In this document: in pieces, positions 50,180 through 62,941 of the stretch
Numbering within the stretch: the first letter of the stretch is position 1
Layout of the letters: each line of letters starts with the position of its first letter
Source: Latrodectus hesperus
Lineage: Eukaryota; Arthropoda; Arachnida; Araneae; Theridiidae
Length of the DNA: 64,000 nt
Reading direction: 5' to 3'
Assembly (NCBI GenBank): GCA_037975125.1
Contig: JAJQOW010000182.1
Coordinates: 1-64,000 of the forward strand
Made by a program: the position numbers and the translations under genes
The notes under the pieces: model-generated
Databases searched by the model: none
Told to the model about the DNA's origin: nothing
Seen by the model: the letters and a program-made list of their open reading frames with translations, nothing else

Positions 50180-50395
50180 CAGACAAGCCTCGCCGAGATT
50201 CTGTAGCTCTCATTCGTCTCCTATGAGGTAACTAGTGATTTAAGACCATCTTGATAGCCGACTATGTGGTTCTAAAGGACCTATAAATCGCAACAATCTC
50301 TCCAACGTTGTGATTCACTACATGGACTCCAAGACTGCTAAATATTGGCTGCGAGACAGATTCTGGAGAAATGATTTCGGATTGTTTTTTTTTTT
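50180..50395 (+). pseudogene. Second LINE C-terminal remnant (R1-like)
   Basis: Frame fragments read PRRDSVALIRLL, and after frameshifts NVVIHYMDSKTAKYWLRDRF. These resemble the C-terminal zinc-knuckle region of R1-like LINEs, where RRD..A..RLL is followed by a Cys-rich patch and a TAKYW-like motif. Several stops and shifts occur. It ends in a T-rich run (50387-50440). Confidence 0.4.
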
Positions 50396-50827
50396 TTTTT
50401 TTGTCTTTTTTTGATGTTTGTCTTTTTTTTTAGTTATGTCTCTTTTCTTTTACTGCCATTGAAAATGAAAAAGAAAAACATCTGTACTTTTATAAAAATA
50501 TTCTTCCGGAAGTCGCTATTCGGTTATTGATTTTCGGAAGAGTTAAATGATGGAAATATATTCGTTCATGTATCGAAAGAAGAATTTATCACAGAAATTA
50601 GTTTGTAATCAAGAATTGCCTTAACCACATAAGTACATTTAGACTTATGAAAGATCTTTGTTTAATGACAAAATCTTAACCAATATTTTATGATTTTCTG
50701 AGAACTAAAATATTGATCAAACTAATTTTTCATTTTTTTTAAAGTTAAAACATTCCTTTAATCTGAAATCCACTCAAAAAAATCTTTTTATTTCAATTTT
50801 ATTATAATTTGAATATTAATTACATAA
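50396..50827. other. T-rich run and AT-rich spacer
   Basis: Poly-T and TTTTTTG-type low complexity to about 50440, then AT-rich DNA up to the mariner target site. Nothing else seen. Confidence 0.55.
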
Positions 50828-50829
50828 TA

Positions 50830-52093
50830 CGAGGGTTGCTCTGAAATATTTGAGATACGCGCAGACGAGAAATTACATAATAAAAATAACGGTTTAATTT
50901 TTAAGTACAAAGTATTTTAACACAGAAGTCGATTTTTTACTGACTTACTTCAACTTGTTTAGCGTGGAATAAATTTTAAACAGAAGAGAAAATGGAGTTG
51001 ACGCGAGAACATTTTCGCGCTATGATTTTCTACGATTTCAAAGCAGGATTAAATCAAAAAGAATGCGATCAACGGTTGCAATTAGCATTGGGTGATGAAT
51101 CTCCAGCTCGTGCTATTAGATGGTTTAGAGAATTTAGAAGCGGTCGCAATTTTTTTCAGGATGAAGAACACACAGGAAGGTCGCCATCGGCAGTCATCCC
51201 GGATAATGTGTCTGCCATACGAAAAATGTTAATGGATGATAATCGCTGTACCTATCAAATGACACAGAAGGAACTTAACATTGAATCCGCAGCCATACAC
51301 AAAATCATTCATGAAGAATTACATATGAAAAAAGTAGTTTGCCATTGGGTTTCTCATAATCTAACTGAACATCAAAAAGAGGAGCGTGTCAGAATCAGTA
51401 AAGAAACTCTTAATATGCTGAATGATGGTGCCACCGCATCATTTCTAAAATTGTAACAGGTGATGAAACGTACATACCATTTTTTGACGTTCCAACACGG
51501 CATGAAAGCAAAATATGGGTCTTTGAATATGATCCTACGCCGACAATGGTGAAATAACAACGCGCATTGAAAAAAGTGATGTATGCCATTTTCTTCAGAA
51601 GTACGGGATTGGTCAAAGCCATCAAGTTGGAAGGACAGAAGACAGTAACAGAAAACTGGTATACCACTCAATGTCTTCCAGAAATTCTACAAGAACTGAA
51701 TGTTAGGGGACTAATGCTTCACCATGACAATATGACAATGCATCTTCACATACAGCCGGATTAACAGTTGAGTTTCTTAAACAAAAACAAATTAAAGTGA
51801 TCGAACATCCGCCGTATTCACCTGATCTAGCTCTGTGCGACTTTTGGTTATTCTTTAATCTAAAAAAGAACTTACGTGGATGTCGTTTTCATTCAGAAGA
51901 AGAGATTGATGTGGCTATAAATGCATTTTTTCATCTATTCGAAGAAATGAATGGCTTGAGGCATTTAATCTGCGGAAAATTCGTCTACAAAAGTGCATTG
52001 ATGCTGGAGGAGACTACTTTGAACACACCTAAAATTTTGTAAGTATAACTTTAAAAACCTAATTGTATCTCAAAAATTTCAGAGTGACCCTCG
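50830..52093 (+). mobile_element. Mariner (Tc1/mariner superfamily) transposon, 1264 bp, inactive
   Basis: Inverted repeats of about 29 bp start CGAGGGTTGCTCTGAAAT (50830-50858) and, read inward from the right end, CGAGGGTCACTCTGAAAT (52065-52093), with 3 mismatches. A TA duplication lies at 50828-50829 and 52094-52095. Length is typical of a full mariner. A SINE fragment begins just after the right end. Confidence 0.92.
50992..52042 (+). pseudogene. Mariner transposase, broken by frameshifts and stops
   Basis: The first ~150 codons from ATG 50992 are intact and carry the mariner N-terminal helix-turn-helix region (HFRAMIFYDFKAGLNQKEC; WFREFRSGR). A frameshift near 51440 ends this frame at 51454-51456. 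In the next frame comes VTGDETY (first catalytic Asp), then MVK and a TAA. A following frame gives LMLHHDN (second Asp) and a stop after TMHLHIQPD. The last frame gives HPPYSPDLALCDFWLF, where the third Asp of the mariner D,D34D triad lies, and runs to 52042. All three catalytic acids remain, but at least two frameshifts and two stops disable the gene. Its reading direction matches the element. Confidence 0.9.
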
Positions 52094-52120
52094 TATACAG
52101 CAAGTAAATCAGCTTCCGAA

Positions 52121-52310
52121 GCCAAGGTGGCCTACAGGTTAGGACGTTCGTTCTGGTTATCGGAAGATATTGCGTTCGATTCTTGACCCACCCGAAGATC
52201 TGGCGGCTTCTAAATTGTGGACATTCACAAACTTTTTTAGCGATGATGGCTGCCTTACAATGTAATGTGCCATCATTTGCGCCCTTTGTAGTGCTAAAAT
52301 AATAAAATCT
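52121..52310 (+). mobile_element. SINE fragment, family 2 head
   Basis: GCCAAGGTGGCCTACAGG (A-box region), then TTATCGGAAGATATTGC and GTTCGATTCTTGACCC (B box). It lacks the LINE-like tail. It starts 27 bp after the mariner target site. Confidence 0.7.
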
Positions 52311-52314
52311 TCTC

Positions 52315-55300
52315 ATTGGAATTTGGTACTTCCTAATAAAAAATTACACTTTTTGGCGAACTAAAATATTAATATCTTGTGACAGATGTGTAAAGTTGTC
52401 GACAATGTTGAAAGAGCAACCGACAGTTCAATTGTTTGTGTTTGGGAAATATAATCACAGTGTCTTTAGCGTTTTAATTGAGCAGATAGTAGATGGGCCA
52501 CTTATTATTTTTTGCCACAATAATTATTACAAATTTCGTTAATATATTTTTTCAAACTTTCTTAGGAACAAAAAATGGCATTAAATTATTATCTGCCACT
52601 CCTTTGTATTTACAATTAATCCAAATTTACTTGTTTTTGATTATTTCGATATCTGATTTTTTCTGAGTACTATTTCCGAATTGATACCTGTTTTGTTCAC
52701 ATTTATGTAATCTCGCCAAATCTGGCTGTCCAGATCCTTCGAGTTTTTCAAGTAGAACTCTAAATATAAGCTATACTATAATATAAAATTAAGAAATGAA
52801 ATTGACACATAAAAATTGATATTTTTAAGTAATTTGATCAAACTATTAACATTTTTACTTTCTTCATCCTTGTCGGATTTCTTCTTTTCTTGATAAGGAA
52901 AGGATCCAATTATAATTAATTTCATTTGGAAGTGAAAAAATTGAATCAAAATCATTCGAATTTATACAACATGTAAAATATTTTCTTTTAAAATGAAGGT
53001 TTCCAAAGTCTTGACTCACTATAATCCAGATTTACATTGCTAAAGCCTTATTTATCGAATATATATGTATTTCATTAACCATTTGCAGCCTCATATACAT
53101 TTTTCTCTTATGATATTGAGCATGCAATGCTTGGTAGTTAATGAAGTTGAAAATCTAGGTGCTTCTCTCAAATGGGTATATCCTGAGGTGTAGCCTGTTA
53201 ATCTCAAAAATTCATGATATTAAAATTTTATTCTCTTATTTTTATGTTGTCTAATAGAAATTTGAGTGAACAGAATATGATATATCTTATATATTTATAA
53301 TGATAGTTATAAATATTTAATAATAATAATTTAATTTACATAAAAATAATTTAATTAGAAAAGGGATAAATATTATATATCTTACACACATTCATTCATT
53401 TTATTCGAAACGAAATTTTTTGCAGGATATGAACGTTTCTTATTGATTAAGGAAGCAAAATTTCAGGATTTCCAAGAAAAATATTTTATTGGCCTTATAA
53501 TTATATTCTGATAAATTTTCTTTAATTGTATTTCAGTTTTATGAAATTTCCTATTTTGGAAAGATATATTTATATTATTTTATAAAATAAAAAATTAAAA
53601 ATTCCCAATTGTTATTTATAAAACAAAATATAAAGTACTAAAAATACATTGATTGTTAAATAAAACGAGTTAATCTCTTATAGCAAAATTAATATCCTGT
53701 CAAGTACATTAAAAAACTTCTACAAAAATTTTTACTTTCAATTTTTAATAATAAATAATTACATTTAGAGGATGAATATCAGTCGAAGTAACATTAACAA
53801 CATTATTTTAAATATATTAGGTTTATAATTGCTTAATCAATAATATAATTTTTCATAGGCATACAACTTGACTGGGATTTCCTATAAAAAAATGAGGATT
53901 CATAGCGAAATTTCGGCTGGCCCATCCTACTTCCAAGGTACCTGGGTCCTAGGAGGACCCTCACATTCATATGGAGCTATTACTGTACTGATTTATCATT
54001 GGTTATTTGAATTTAGTGGGCGGAGTTTGATAAATTTTTCTTTTAATGAAATATTTATTTTATTGAATAAGTTTAAGAAATTAATATAAAATAAATGAAA
54101 ATTTGGCTTATTTTTTTAATAGATGTTAAAATTGGAATAAGGTAATAGTAAGATTATTAAGCAGAAATTTATTTTTATAGAACAATGAGTAATTTCATTA
54201 TGATGTAAATTTAATAATATGTACACAACTGAGTTAACTTAATATATATTATTAGTCAATTGAAGCCTTTTAATTATTTTAATTTGCTTACATTCTTAGG
54301 AGCAGACGATTCCAATTTCTCTGGAACTTTTTCAAGTGCTCCTGTTGCCAACATTAAATTTAATTTCTCTCCTCCTTACCTTTTTATTGTTCCATTAGTG
54401 ATTTATATTAAGTATTTTGTTTCTCATGGTGGAAAAGGCTGGATTCGTTATTGTGGCTTTTTGAGGAATCCGTTTGATTTGTGTTTCTAAAAATTTCTTT
54501 CTTGCAAAGTAAAAAAATTCTGGGAATTCCTCAGAGAAACTTCAGTTATATTTTGATGAAAAAATTAATTTTTTCAATTGTATGCATAACTCAATGCACT
54601 TTTTTTAAAATTTTATTTCTAAGGATTATAAATGACGCGGAGCAATATCATTCGACAAATATTTGGGCAGTTTCCAGATAAAAAATAATTAGTTTCTTAA
54701 GAGTGTTTAACAATTTGTCTAGTTTTGCTACATAAACATACTCTAATATGAATTAATTTCTTTTTAAATACTTTAATATTTATTTTCCTTTAAGCATTTA
54801 ATTTGAAATAGAACAGGTTTATTCTGTTGAGGCATTCTATGAAATTTATAATAGATTTTAATTATTTATACTCGATTATTATATTAATTTATTACAAACT
54901 ACTCCAAGTTTTCTTCCATTTATTTTATTCAAAATCATTGATATTTTGAGTTCAGCATTAGTATTCCATTAATATTAAGCAATTCCATAGTGGGTATAAG
55001 GATTTCACAAGTAATATTTCCGTGTATTTTGTGGAGCACACAATCTGTTATTAATAATCTGTGAGCTGTGTGACGTAATTCATTTGACTTATTACTGACA
55101 GCTCAATGGTTGCATGTTTGTAAACAGTAGCTGCTCAAAATCAACTTCTAGTCAACCATAAAACAAAGACAGTTGCTATAGCAGAGTTGAAATCTTTTTT
55201 ACAGATACAAATTGTAACAATGCTCAATTTCTTCTTGTTGAATCCAATATGTATACTGAAAAAAACACAAAAGTATAATATTTTTAGCTTCGATCTGTCG

Positions 55301-55340
55301 TTAATTTTTAAAATATTAACATTTTCCCTAATATATCTCA
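52315..55340. other. Long AT-rich intergenic stretch
   Basis: About 3 kb with no recognisable gene. 53910-53985 is less AT-rich (GGCTGGCCCATCCTACTTCC) but matches nothing I know. Small open frames such as 54260-54490 lack any domain and are low complexity. Confidence 0.5.
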
Positions 55341-55368
55341 TTTATTAAAAACAAAAAAGTAAACATGT

Positions 55369-55436
55369 ATTGAATCTGCTACAAATTTTCGTAAACGAAT
55401 AAATATTATTTTACGAAAATTTGTAGCAGATTCAAT
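55369..55436. repeat. Perfect foldback (27-bp arms)
   Basis: ATTGAATCTGCTACAAATTT.. at 55369-55395 is the exact reverse complement of 55410-55436, with a 14-nt AT-rich loop. Outside the perfect arms, similarity continues imperfectly (ACAAAAAAGTAAAC on the left, GTTTATTTTTTTGT on the right). It suggests a small foldback transposon or MITE; no target duplication was seen. Confidence 0.85.
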
Positions 55437-55652
55437 ACCTGTGTTAACGTTTATTTTTTTGTTACAATCATTAATCTCGTTTTTGATTTTAAGTAAATTA
55501 TTAACATGAATTCAACTTGTAAAGTCTTGCTTCCAAAATAGATCTGTAGTACATCCTTTTATAAAGTGCTTTATATTTATCATAATTTGAACTTTTTAAA
55601 ATTTAACGACGTATAACTATTTATTGCGGCATAACTTTCTTTTAACTATCTG

Positions 55653-56707
55653 TCTATCTAATATATAAAATTCTCGTGTCACAGTTGTCGTTGCCATACT
55701 CCTCCGAAAGGGCTTGACCGATTTTGATGAAATTTTTTGTGCTTATCCGGTATCTATGAGAATCGGCCAACATCTATTTTTCATCCCCCTAAATGTTAGA
55801 GGTAGTACAACCCTAAATTTTTTTTGGTTAGTTCTGTAAGTTCCTAATAGATGGCGGTTTAGCATCTAAGTTGCACAGGTATTCGGCAGATGGCGACGTG
55901 TTTATTTTTCTAGATTATACCATCTTCGAGAAAATTATCGTGCGCGCGCAAGCGCGTGGTTAAATATAGAATTTACATATATTTTCATGATGTATAATGA
56001 TACTATAACAATTTTTCGTGAATCATTTTCATAATTATACTTTGTATTGTGTTATTATTGTGCAGTATTCAGTTTGAATATTTTTAATATTATAAATAGT
56101 AAAATAAAATTTTATTTATTATTGTTTTTCTCTACTAATTTTCATACCACCTCGAAAATATGTAAGTATTTCTTGATAGCCTTTTATTATTTTTTATTTT
56201 TATTTTATAATTTGATAATTATTAATTTATTCAGTAGAACATTTTGATCTAATTTATTTATTCAAATGATAAATTCTTTTAATTTTTTTTATTTCAGTAT
56301 AATGCCGCGGAAAAATTTTTTAGTTTTAATATAATTTAAAATTAAAATAATAATAGTTCGATGTCAATGTTATCTACCTCATTTATAACAATTCATTTTT
56401 AGATGTCTTTAATTTATATAGTATATTTTATAAGTAAGTCACTGATTACAAACTATAATTTAATATAAGATGAATAAAATGTAAATCCAGAAAGTATATG
56501 TTGATTTGTGCTTAATTTCAAAATTTCGATACTTTACCTATTACTATTAAATTTTGGTGAAACGTTTTATTTTTAATCTCATATGAATGAACCTATTTTA
56601 AATTTTTTTAGAAAATATTAATTTGATTGAACCCAAGAATTAGTAAAAAATTGATTCAATGTATTTTAAAAACTCAGCCACTGCAACGCGTGGCTGGGTC
56701 AGCTTGT
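55653..56707 (+). mobile_element. Non-autonomous Helitron-like element
   Basis: The left end reads TCTATCTAATATATAAAATT then CTCGTGTCAC..TCCTCCGAAAGGGC and TGACCGATTTTGATGAAAT, the start shared by many arthropod Helitrons (5'-TC). The right end has a hairpin AGCCAC..GTGGCT (about 56676-56695) followed by GGGTCAGCTTGT, close to the CTRR-T Helitron 3' end (here CTTG|T). There is no target duplication, as expected. About 1.05 kb, with no Rep/helicase coding, so non-autonomous. The exact 5' TC could be 55653 or 55657. Confidence 0.75.
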
Positions 56708-57344
56708 TAATATATAATCAATTTAAGGGTTTTATATAAATTTATTTATTAATTACATAAAATTATTCTATTTAACAGATTGCAATTCATTTTATTTGTC
56801 CATAATTAGCAATTAATAAAGATTGTTATGAATAGAAATTTATGAATAAATGATAATTAGTTGCTATATTGTTTTTGTCATTAATCCTAGCAACAGAATG
56901 AGTTAGTTTTTAATGCTTATGATGTATTATGCAATATAGTAACATGGTGCATCATTAAATACAGAAAGTTTCTCAAAATAATAAATGTGCTTTTTAAATG
57001 CAGCAGCATTTGATACCACAAAAATTGTACACACCTGTGTTGGAGTTTAAAATCTGAAATGAACTTAAACTGAAACCACAGCCAAATTAGAAACTCCAGA
57101 GGCAAATATCACAAAGTTTACTTTAAATAAAATAGACCTTGGCTTTCCCTTGCATAGTGAATTATGCTATTAGCAGCAGCTTGAAAATTTTCTGCCAAAA
57201 AAGTTAACATGTTATGTGGTTAGTGTTTTGTTACAATCCTCATAACACGATTAAATCATTTGACTAATCAATATAGCCTATTTATAATGTTGAATAACAA
57301 GTCTATCTATTCTCCTGAAATTGAAAATGATCTCCCAAGAACAT
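56708..57344. other. AT-rich intergenic DNA, nothing recognised
   Basis: No coding signal on either strand beyond short chance frames. Confidence 0.5.
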
Positions 57345-57735
57345 GTTGTACATCTCCAATGGATTCCATCTCATGTGTGGCAATGAGACCGCAGATCGAC
57401 TGGCCAAAGAGGGCAGTGAGGAAGATACCCCCACTGTTTTATCACTTTCTTATCAGGAACTTTACTCCAATGAAAAATCTAGTCTTAATTCTATCTGGCA
57501 AATTCCACCAACACACTAATGGTACTCTGGAACATCTGGAACTCTTCTGGAAACAAAATGTGACCGAAAATCTCAGACTGCTTTGGCTAGATTCTCAAGT
57601 GGACAAATAAAATGTTTATCTTTTTAATGTGGTACAAAAATGTATCCCACGTGTAAAAAATGCTGCGAACATCTAGCCTCACCGAAACATATTTTGGATT
57701 GCGTTGGACTTTCTCGATTGAATTTACTTCAAATC
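57345..57735 (+). pseudogene. LINE remnant: RNase H end and C-terminal zinc knuckle
   Basis: One frame gives CGNETADRLAKEGSEED (the last RNase H motif, with its Asp), SLSYQELYS, a stop, then QTALARFSSGQIKC, a second stop, and YPTCKKCCEHLASPKHILDC, a CxxC..H...C zinc knuckle. The WIPSHV immediately upstream is one frame out because of a small deletion near 57375. It is the same LINE type as 31061-31680. No RT core is left and the gene is dead. Confidence 0.82.
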
Positions 57736-60185
57736 CCCTGCTAGTCATTGACTTTCTAACTGTCAACAATTTAATGTAGTTGATCTGACAAATGTCAGCT
57801 CTTTAAAGAGGATAAGCCAACATAATGTTGAATACTGATGCCAAGCAATCACACTTAATGAATGTTACATCAATACCAGGAACAAAAATGATGTAATTCA
57901 CTTTATATATAGAATGCATGATCAACATGTATAAAAATTTAAAACAATCAATACAGAATAATAGACAAATCAATTTGTAAAAAATAATATACAAGCAATA
58001 CATACAGTAAATACAGAATAAAAGAAAAAGATTTTATTTTGAAAGATAATAAGCTTATGAAATTCCGAAATAGCTTATATTGCAGCCTTTTTGAATAAGC
58101 TGATCTGTGATGTTCACTCTAATAAGTGAGAAAAGCATTTAGCACTGCAATATTTTAACGAAATCTTATAGTTAATAATGGCAGCCATTACTTGAACCAA
58201 TTCATATTAATTGCTGTTTTTAAAATCAATTCAGGTATGAAACACTATACACTGTGCTGTTATGATTTTTTTTAATGTAAATAAATATGTACTATGAGTA
58301 TGATCATAGGTACTTTAAAAACAATTCAAAATACTAAATAAATATTTTTAAAATTGTATTTCAGTCAGCAAAATCTAATATTGTATCAATATAAAGATAT
58401 GTGCGTGCAATGATTACTAAGATGACATGTAAATAAAAACTCAATATGAAACTTAATTAGAAAAAAAAAATTGGCAACAAACTTTAAGTTCTACATGCGA
58501 AAAAAAAATATAATTGTCATAAAACATTTTTGTCACTAATTAAGACTAAAATTTGAAAGAAATGAATAAATACAAATAAATTAGTTCATAAATATATTAA
58601 AAATAAAAATACACCAGTGGTAAAAAAACAAACTACATCTATACTGTTAAAACAACCTTTCTTTTAAATTTTTGAAAGAGTCCATCTTCAATTTTCGATT
58701 CTAATGTTACACATGATAAAATTAGCTTATTCATACAGTTAAAACATTCAAATAATATAAATTAAAAGAACTGTATGGAAACCACTTTAATTTTTCAAAG
58801 ATAAATAAAAAATATTAAATCTTTTCAACATAAGAGAGCAATTATGATATAAAAGTAGGATTTTAGAGTGAATATATCAACATTTTAAATCAACTACAGC
58901 ATTAAAAAACTTATACTCAATTAATCTTCATTACTTATCATGCTTTTTCTTATTTGGAATTCAATTTAGGGAGAAATAATTAATCTACTTCATTTTTAGA
59001 TTATTGAGAGAGATATTGTTTTCTCTGCTGTACCGATGCGCTCATCTGAAAAAAGGCGAATCTTTGATATGTTGCTCGATTTCCTGATTAGCTATAACTT
59101 CTTCATTCAATTGCAATACAAAAACGCAATTTCGATTTCAATCTTAGACTAAATTTATTGCAAAATGAAGTCCCAATTTACAGTAAAGAACATTAAGCAC
59201 TAATTCAGTTATTGAAATCATCATTCTTCCAGCTAAATAAATAAAGCTCAAAATATCAAATCACCTAAAACTCGTGAAATATATTTTTCTCTTTTCATCA
59301 TTGACAATAATAAAATTACGTAAAAACTGGATTTATAAACAATTTAAAAAATTTTAATTACTAAAAATAATTTGTTAAGAAATTCAGATTTTCTTATTTT
59401 ATAATACAATTTATTACTTTTATTGAAAAAAATTACTGATTAAATTTTGAATGAGCAATAGCTTGAAAGTTCACTTTTATGAAAATAATCCAGCATTTCC
59501 ATTTAATAAAGACAAAATCTTCTTCAAAATTTAATTCGATATGACGAATTTCATATATGAATTAAATATTCATTATGTATGAAGTATATATAATGAATAT
59601 GGAGTAATGAATTAAATATTCATTATATACTTCATATATAATAAATATTTAATTAATTTACGAAGAATTTAATTTTTAGCACTGCTCACTGGATGAATAA
59701 TAATGAATTTCAATCAAATAAAGGAAAACAGATAACTAATATAAATATTAGCATTTAAAAGCTTAGAACCAAATAACGAGAAACGAAGTAATTCGATCTT
59801 TTTTACATTAAAAGTGATGCAAAAGTCATTTAAAAAATTAAAGAGACAAGATTTTTTAATAACAATCACATTTCATTGAACAATTTTCTTTTTTAAATAT
59901 ATTATTTTGAAATATTTTGGTTATTCTTAGAGTTACACACAGATCTATAACCTTCAGATAATTTATTTCAGCAGTTTGTATATAAATCCTTTCTGTGTGG
60001 TATAAATAACTATGCCCAAGCACAGCTTTTTCTAAATAAAGAAAAAAACTGCAAATATCTAAATGATCATAATGCAGGCAAGAAATTTTTCCCCATAAAA
60101 ATTATTCAAAATGATTCGCATAAGTTTCATAATCGACTTAGTACCCGAGGAAATTTCAAGAATGAACGAAACCTGTCCTGTTTTC
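57736..60185. other. AT-rich intergenic stretch with a palindromic patch
   Basis: No gene. At 59540-59660 the words TGAATTAAATATTCATTAT and GAAGTATATATAATGAATAT are repeated directly and inversely, giving a small AT-rich palindromic cluster. Confidence 0.5.
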
Positions 60186-60470
60186 ATACCTGTCAACCCT
60201 GGAGAAATAAAAATCAGTAGATTCGGCTGATTTTGAGAGAAAAAATCAGGAAACACACTACTATAGCGACGTTTTTGCTTGACCCAGAATGTTTAAAATG
60301 ATAGTATCGCAAAAAGAGAAATTTTTTACTCTTTAAATTATACAGTCTGAGAATTATTTATGTTATACATATTTTGTGCCAGTCTTAATATTTAAATAAA
60401 ATATTCATCTTCCTCATAAAGGGGAACTATGAAGAATAAAATATACTATATGTAAAAAAATAAACACATT

Positions 60471-61214
60471 GACATTTATGCCTCAATATTTATTTTATAA
60501 GGCAACTTTTGTTACTCCAGGGCAATTTATAAATATTAAATTTATAAAACTATTTCCTTACATAAACACATGAAATACTTAGAAGTATTTCTCACTGAAT
60601 TAAAATAAGTAAATTTAATTCAGTGAGAGAGAAATAGTTCTATATATAAGAAAATAGACATTTATGTCTCAATATTTATTTTATAAGGCAACTTTTGTTA
60701 CTCCAGTGCAATTTATAAATATTAAATTTATAAAATTATTTCCTTACATAAACACATGAAATACTTAGAACTATTTCTCACTGAATTAAACTAAGTAAAT
60801 TTAATTCAGTGAGAGAGAAATAGTTCTATATATAAGAAAATAGACATTTATGTCTCACTATTTATTTTATAAGGCAACTTTTGTTACTCCAGTGCAATTT
60901 ATAAATATTAAATTTATAAAACTATTTCCTTACATAAACACATGAAATACTTAGAACTATTTCTCACTGAATTAAACTAAGTAAATTTAATTCAGTGGGA
61001 GAGAAATAGTTCTATATATAAGAAAATAGACATTTATGTCTCAATATTTATTTTATAAGGCAACTTATGTTACTCCAGTGCAATTTATAAATATTAAATT
61101 TATAAAACTATTTTCTTACATAAACACATGAAATACTTAGAAGTATTTTTAACTGAATTAAACTAAGTAAATTTAATTCAGTGAGATAGAAATAGTTCTA
61201 TATATAAGAAATTA
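60471..61214. repeat. Four tandem repeats of 186 bp, each with an internal hairpin
   Basis: GACATTTATGTCTCA starts at 60471 (first copy diverged at its left), 60657, 60843 and 61029, an exact 186-bp period. Within each unit the words AACTATTTCTCACTGAATTA and TTTAATTCAGTGAGAGAGAA face each other as a near-perfect hairpin (about 25-bp arms, AT-rich loop). Copies differ by a few percent. Non-coding. Confidence 0.95.
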
Positions 61215-61284
61215 GAAGTTTTCAAATACTTTGTCCATAAAAAGCATAACACATTTAAAATTCGAATAACTCATGGCAATTTTC

Positions 61285-61735
61285 GTTCATGGCAAACGTT
61301 TTTTTTTTCTCATTTTGAGAATATTTAGCAATAATTAAACTTTCTAAATTTTCAGAGGAAAGAAGACCTGAATTAATTTTTCTTTATATGAGACTGAGCA
61401 CCTGTTCACATTCAGCATTAGAATATGGAATAGTTAAAATTGTATGCACAAACTTGGAAATATATTGGAAAACATTTTTTGTTCATGAAAACTCAGTTTT
61501 TTAGATTTCCAACAAGATGCCATTACACACCTGCTCTTGGTTCATCCAGTGTTTCTTTTGTGTGGACAGTACTTTGTAGTTCGCAGAACTCAATTTGGAG
61601 AAAGTCCAATCCTTTATTCAGTTCTGTAATAAACAGTAAAATGGGAAATCGGTCAATAAATAATTTTACACTTGAAAAATCAGGCATGTTTAATAGTCTG
61701 CAAACAGCATACTTCTGCATGCTTTAGAATCTCAT
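61285..61735 (-). pseudogene. hAT-family transposase C-terminal relict
   Basis: Minus-strand fragments in shifting frames: HDEILKHAEV, CRLLNMPDFSSVKLFIDRFP, LDFLQIEFCELQ, then TIPYSNAECEQVLSLI with a stop, and SGLLSSENLESLIIAKYSQN. The TIPYSNAECE.V.S motif is the hAT C-terminal dimerisation region, followed as usual by a short tail of the LL(x)I type. At least three frameshifts and one stop are visible. The catalytic DDE core upstream is missing. The frame on the other strand at 61440-61727 is a shadow. Confidence 0.72.
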
Positions 61736-61940
61736 CATGAAAGGGATAAGCATGTAAATGTAATTACACACATAAAATTAAACAACTCAATATTATGTTT
61801 CGGCAAAATTTCGGCAGTTTTTAAGTTTTTCACTGAAATTGCCACAAATCAGTAGATTTTCATACATTATCGGGAAATCGGGAGAAAGGGTGAGAAATCA
61901 GAAGTTTCTCCCGAACAAATCAATAGAGTTGGTAGCTATG

Positions 61941-62941
61941 TGTTTTGCATCATATCACTTCCCTGAAATTAATAACACATCAAATATTTTCCACTTTTAA
62001 TGGGAAGTTTCCTGATCTCCTCAGGAGTGCTGCTCTGAGAGATAGATTAACCACAAATTTGATGATCCTAAATTAACCTATTGACCTACGCAGCGTCGCA
62101 TGTTCTTAGAAGTTTACTACAGTGAATTTTGCATCCAAAGAAAAATCATTCTAACACATCCAGTTATATTACTTTTCAAAAAGTTGAAAAAATTTAAGTG
62201 TTATACGAAATGCACAAATAAAATTTTTGAGTGTTTATTCTTATTCAGTGGGTAATAAGTCCTATACAAAATTCCAATTCCAATTAAATTAATATGTTTT
62301 GGAATTTTATGCAAGTTTAATAAAATGAAACTTTAAATTACATATTTGTGTAAATCTAGGTATATTGAATTATCTCTTAAGCTGTTTAATATTCTCAGTA
62401 GAAAACTTTAGTGACACTACTTTTTAGATTATTTTAAATACATTTACTAACAATATTCATTTTCCAATCATATATTCAGTTTAACACTTACAACCTTTCA
62501 AATATCTTACTATTTATGCATAGGAATTAGTTAGGTTATAATTTTGGAAATTAAAGATTAATTAATAAATACACATTAAAAACACTGTAATTTTTTAAGT
62601 ATTTATATGTAAAGTGTTTAAATAAATCTATGATTATTTTTAGACCTCACTGTAATACAAACAATTTTGATTGTGTCCAATTTTAAGTGCCTTGAAAACT
62701 TTGATTTAACCGACTCAGGATCTCAGAAAATTTTAATAATTATGGAAAAATGTTTCTGCCACAAAACCTGATGTACTTTTTCGTTCATTCCTTACTTTCC
62801 TTGAACTGGTCAAAAATTGTCAGCTATTTCCTCTTTCTCACGAGATGATTTCTTACCCCCCTGAAAATTGCCACAGTGCTGAGTTTGAGAGTGGAGGGGA
62901 AGTCTTTTTCCACTTGTCTATCCTGTGTTCGGTTGTATGTA
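61941..62941. other. AT-rich intergenic DNA, nothing recognised
   Basis: No coding or RNA gene recognised between the hAT-like element and the Tc1 end. Confidence 0.5.

Larger units (their letters stand above)
60186..61940 (-). mobile_element. Decayed hAT-like DNA transposon containing a minisatellite
   Basis: The left end reads CCTGTCAACCCTGGAGAAAT; the right end read inward gives GCTACCAACTCTATTGATTT and then CGGGAGAAACTTCTGATTTC, a terminus style I associate with arthropod hAT-like elements. The two ends are only weakly complementary (about 12 of 16). A hAT-type transposase C-terminus lies inside on the minus strand. The left half holds four 186-bp tandem repeats. The target duplication is unclear. 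Boundaries are approximate. Confidence 0.5.

Noticed and set aside
54260..54490. 76-aa plus-strand frame.
   Set aside because: No domain, splice or codon signal to support it; AT-rich chance frame.
61440..61727. 95-aa plus-strand frame.
   Set aside because: Antisense of the hAT transposase C-terminal relict, which carries the recognisable motifs on the minus strand.
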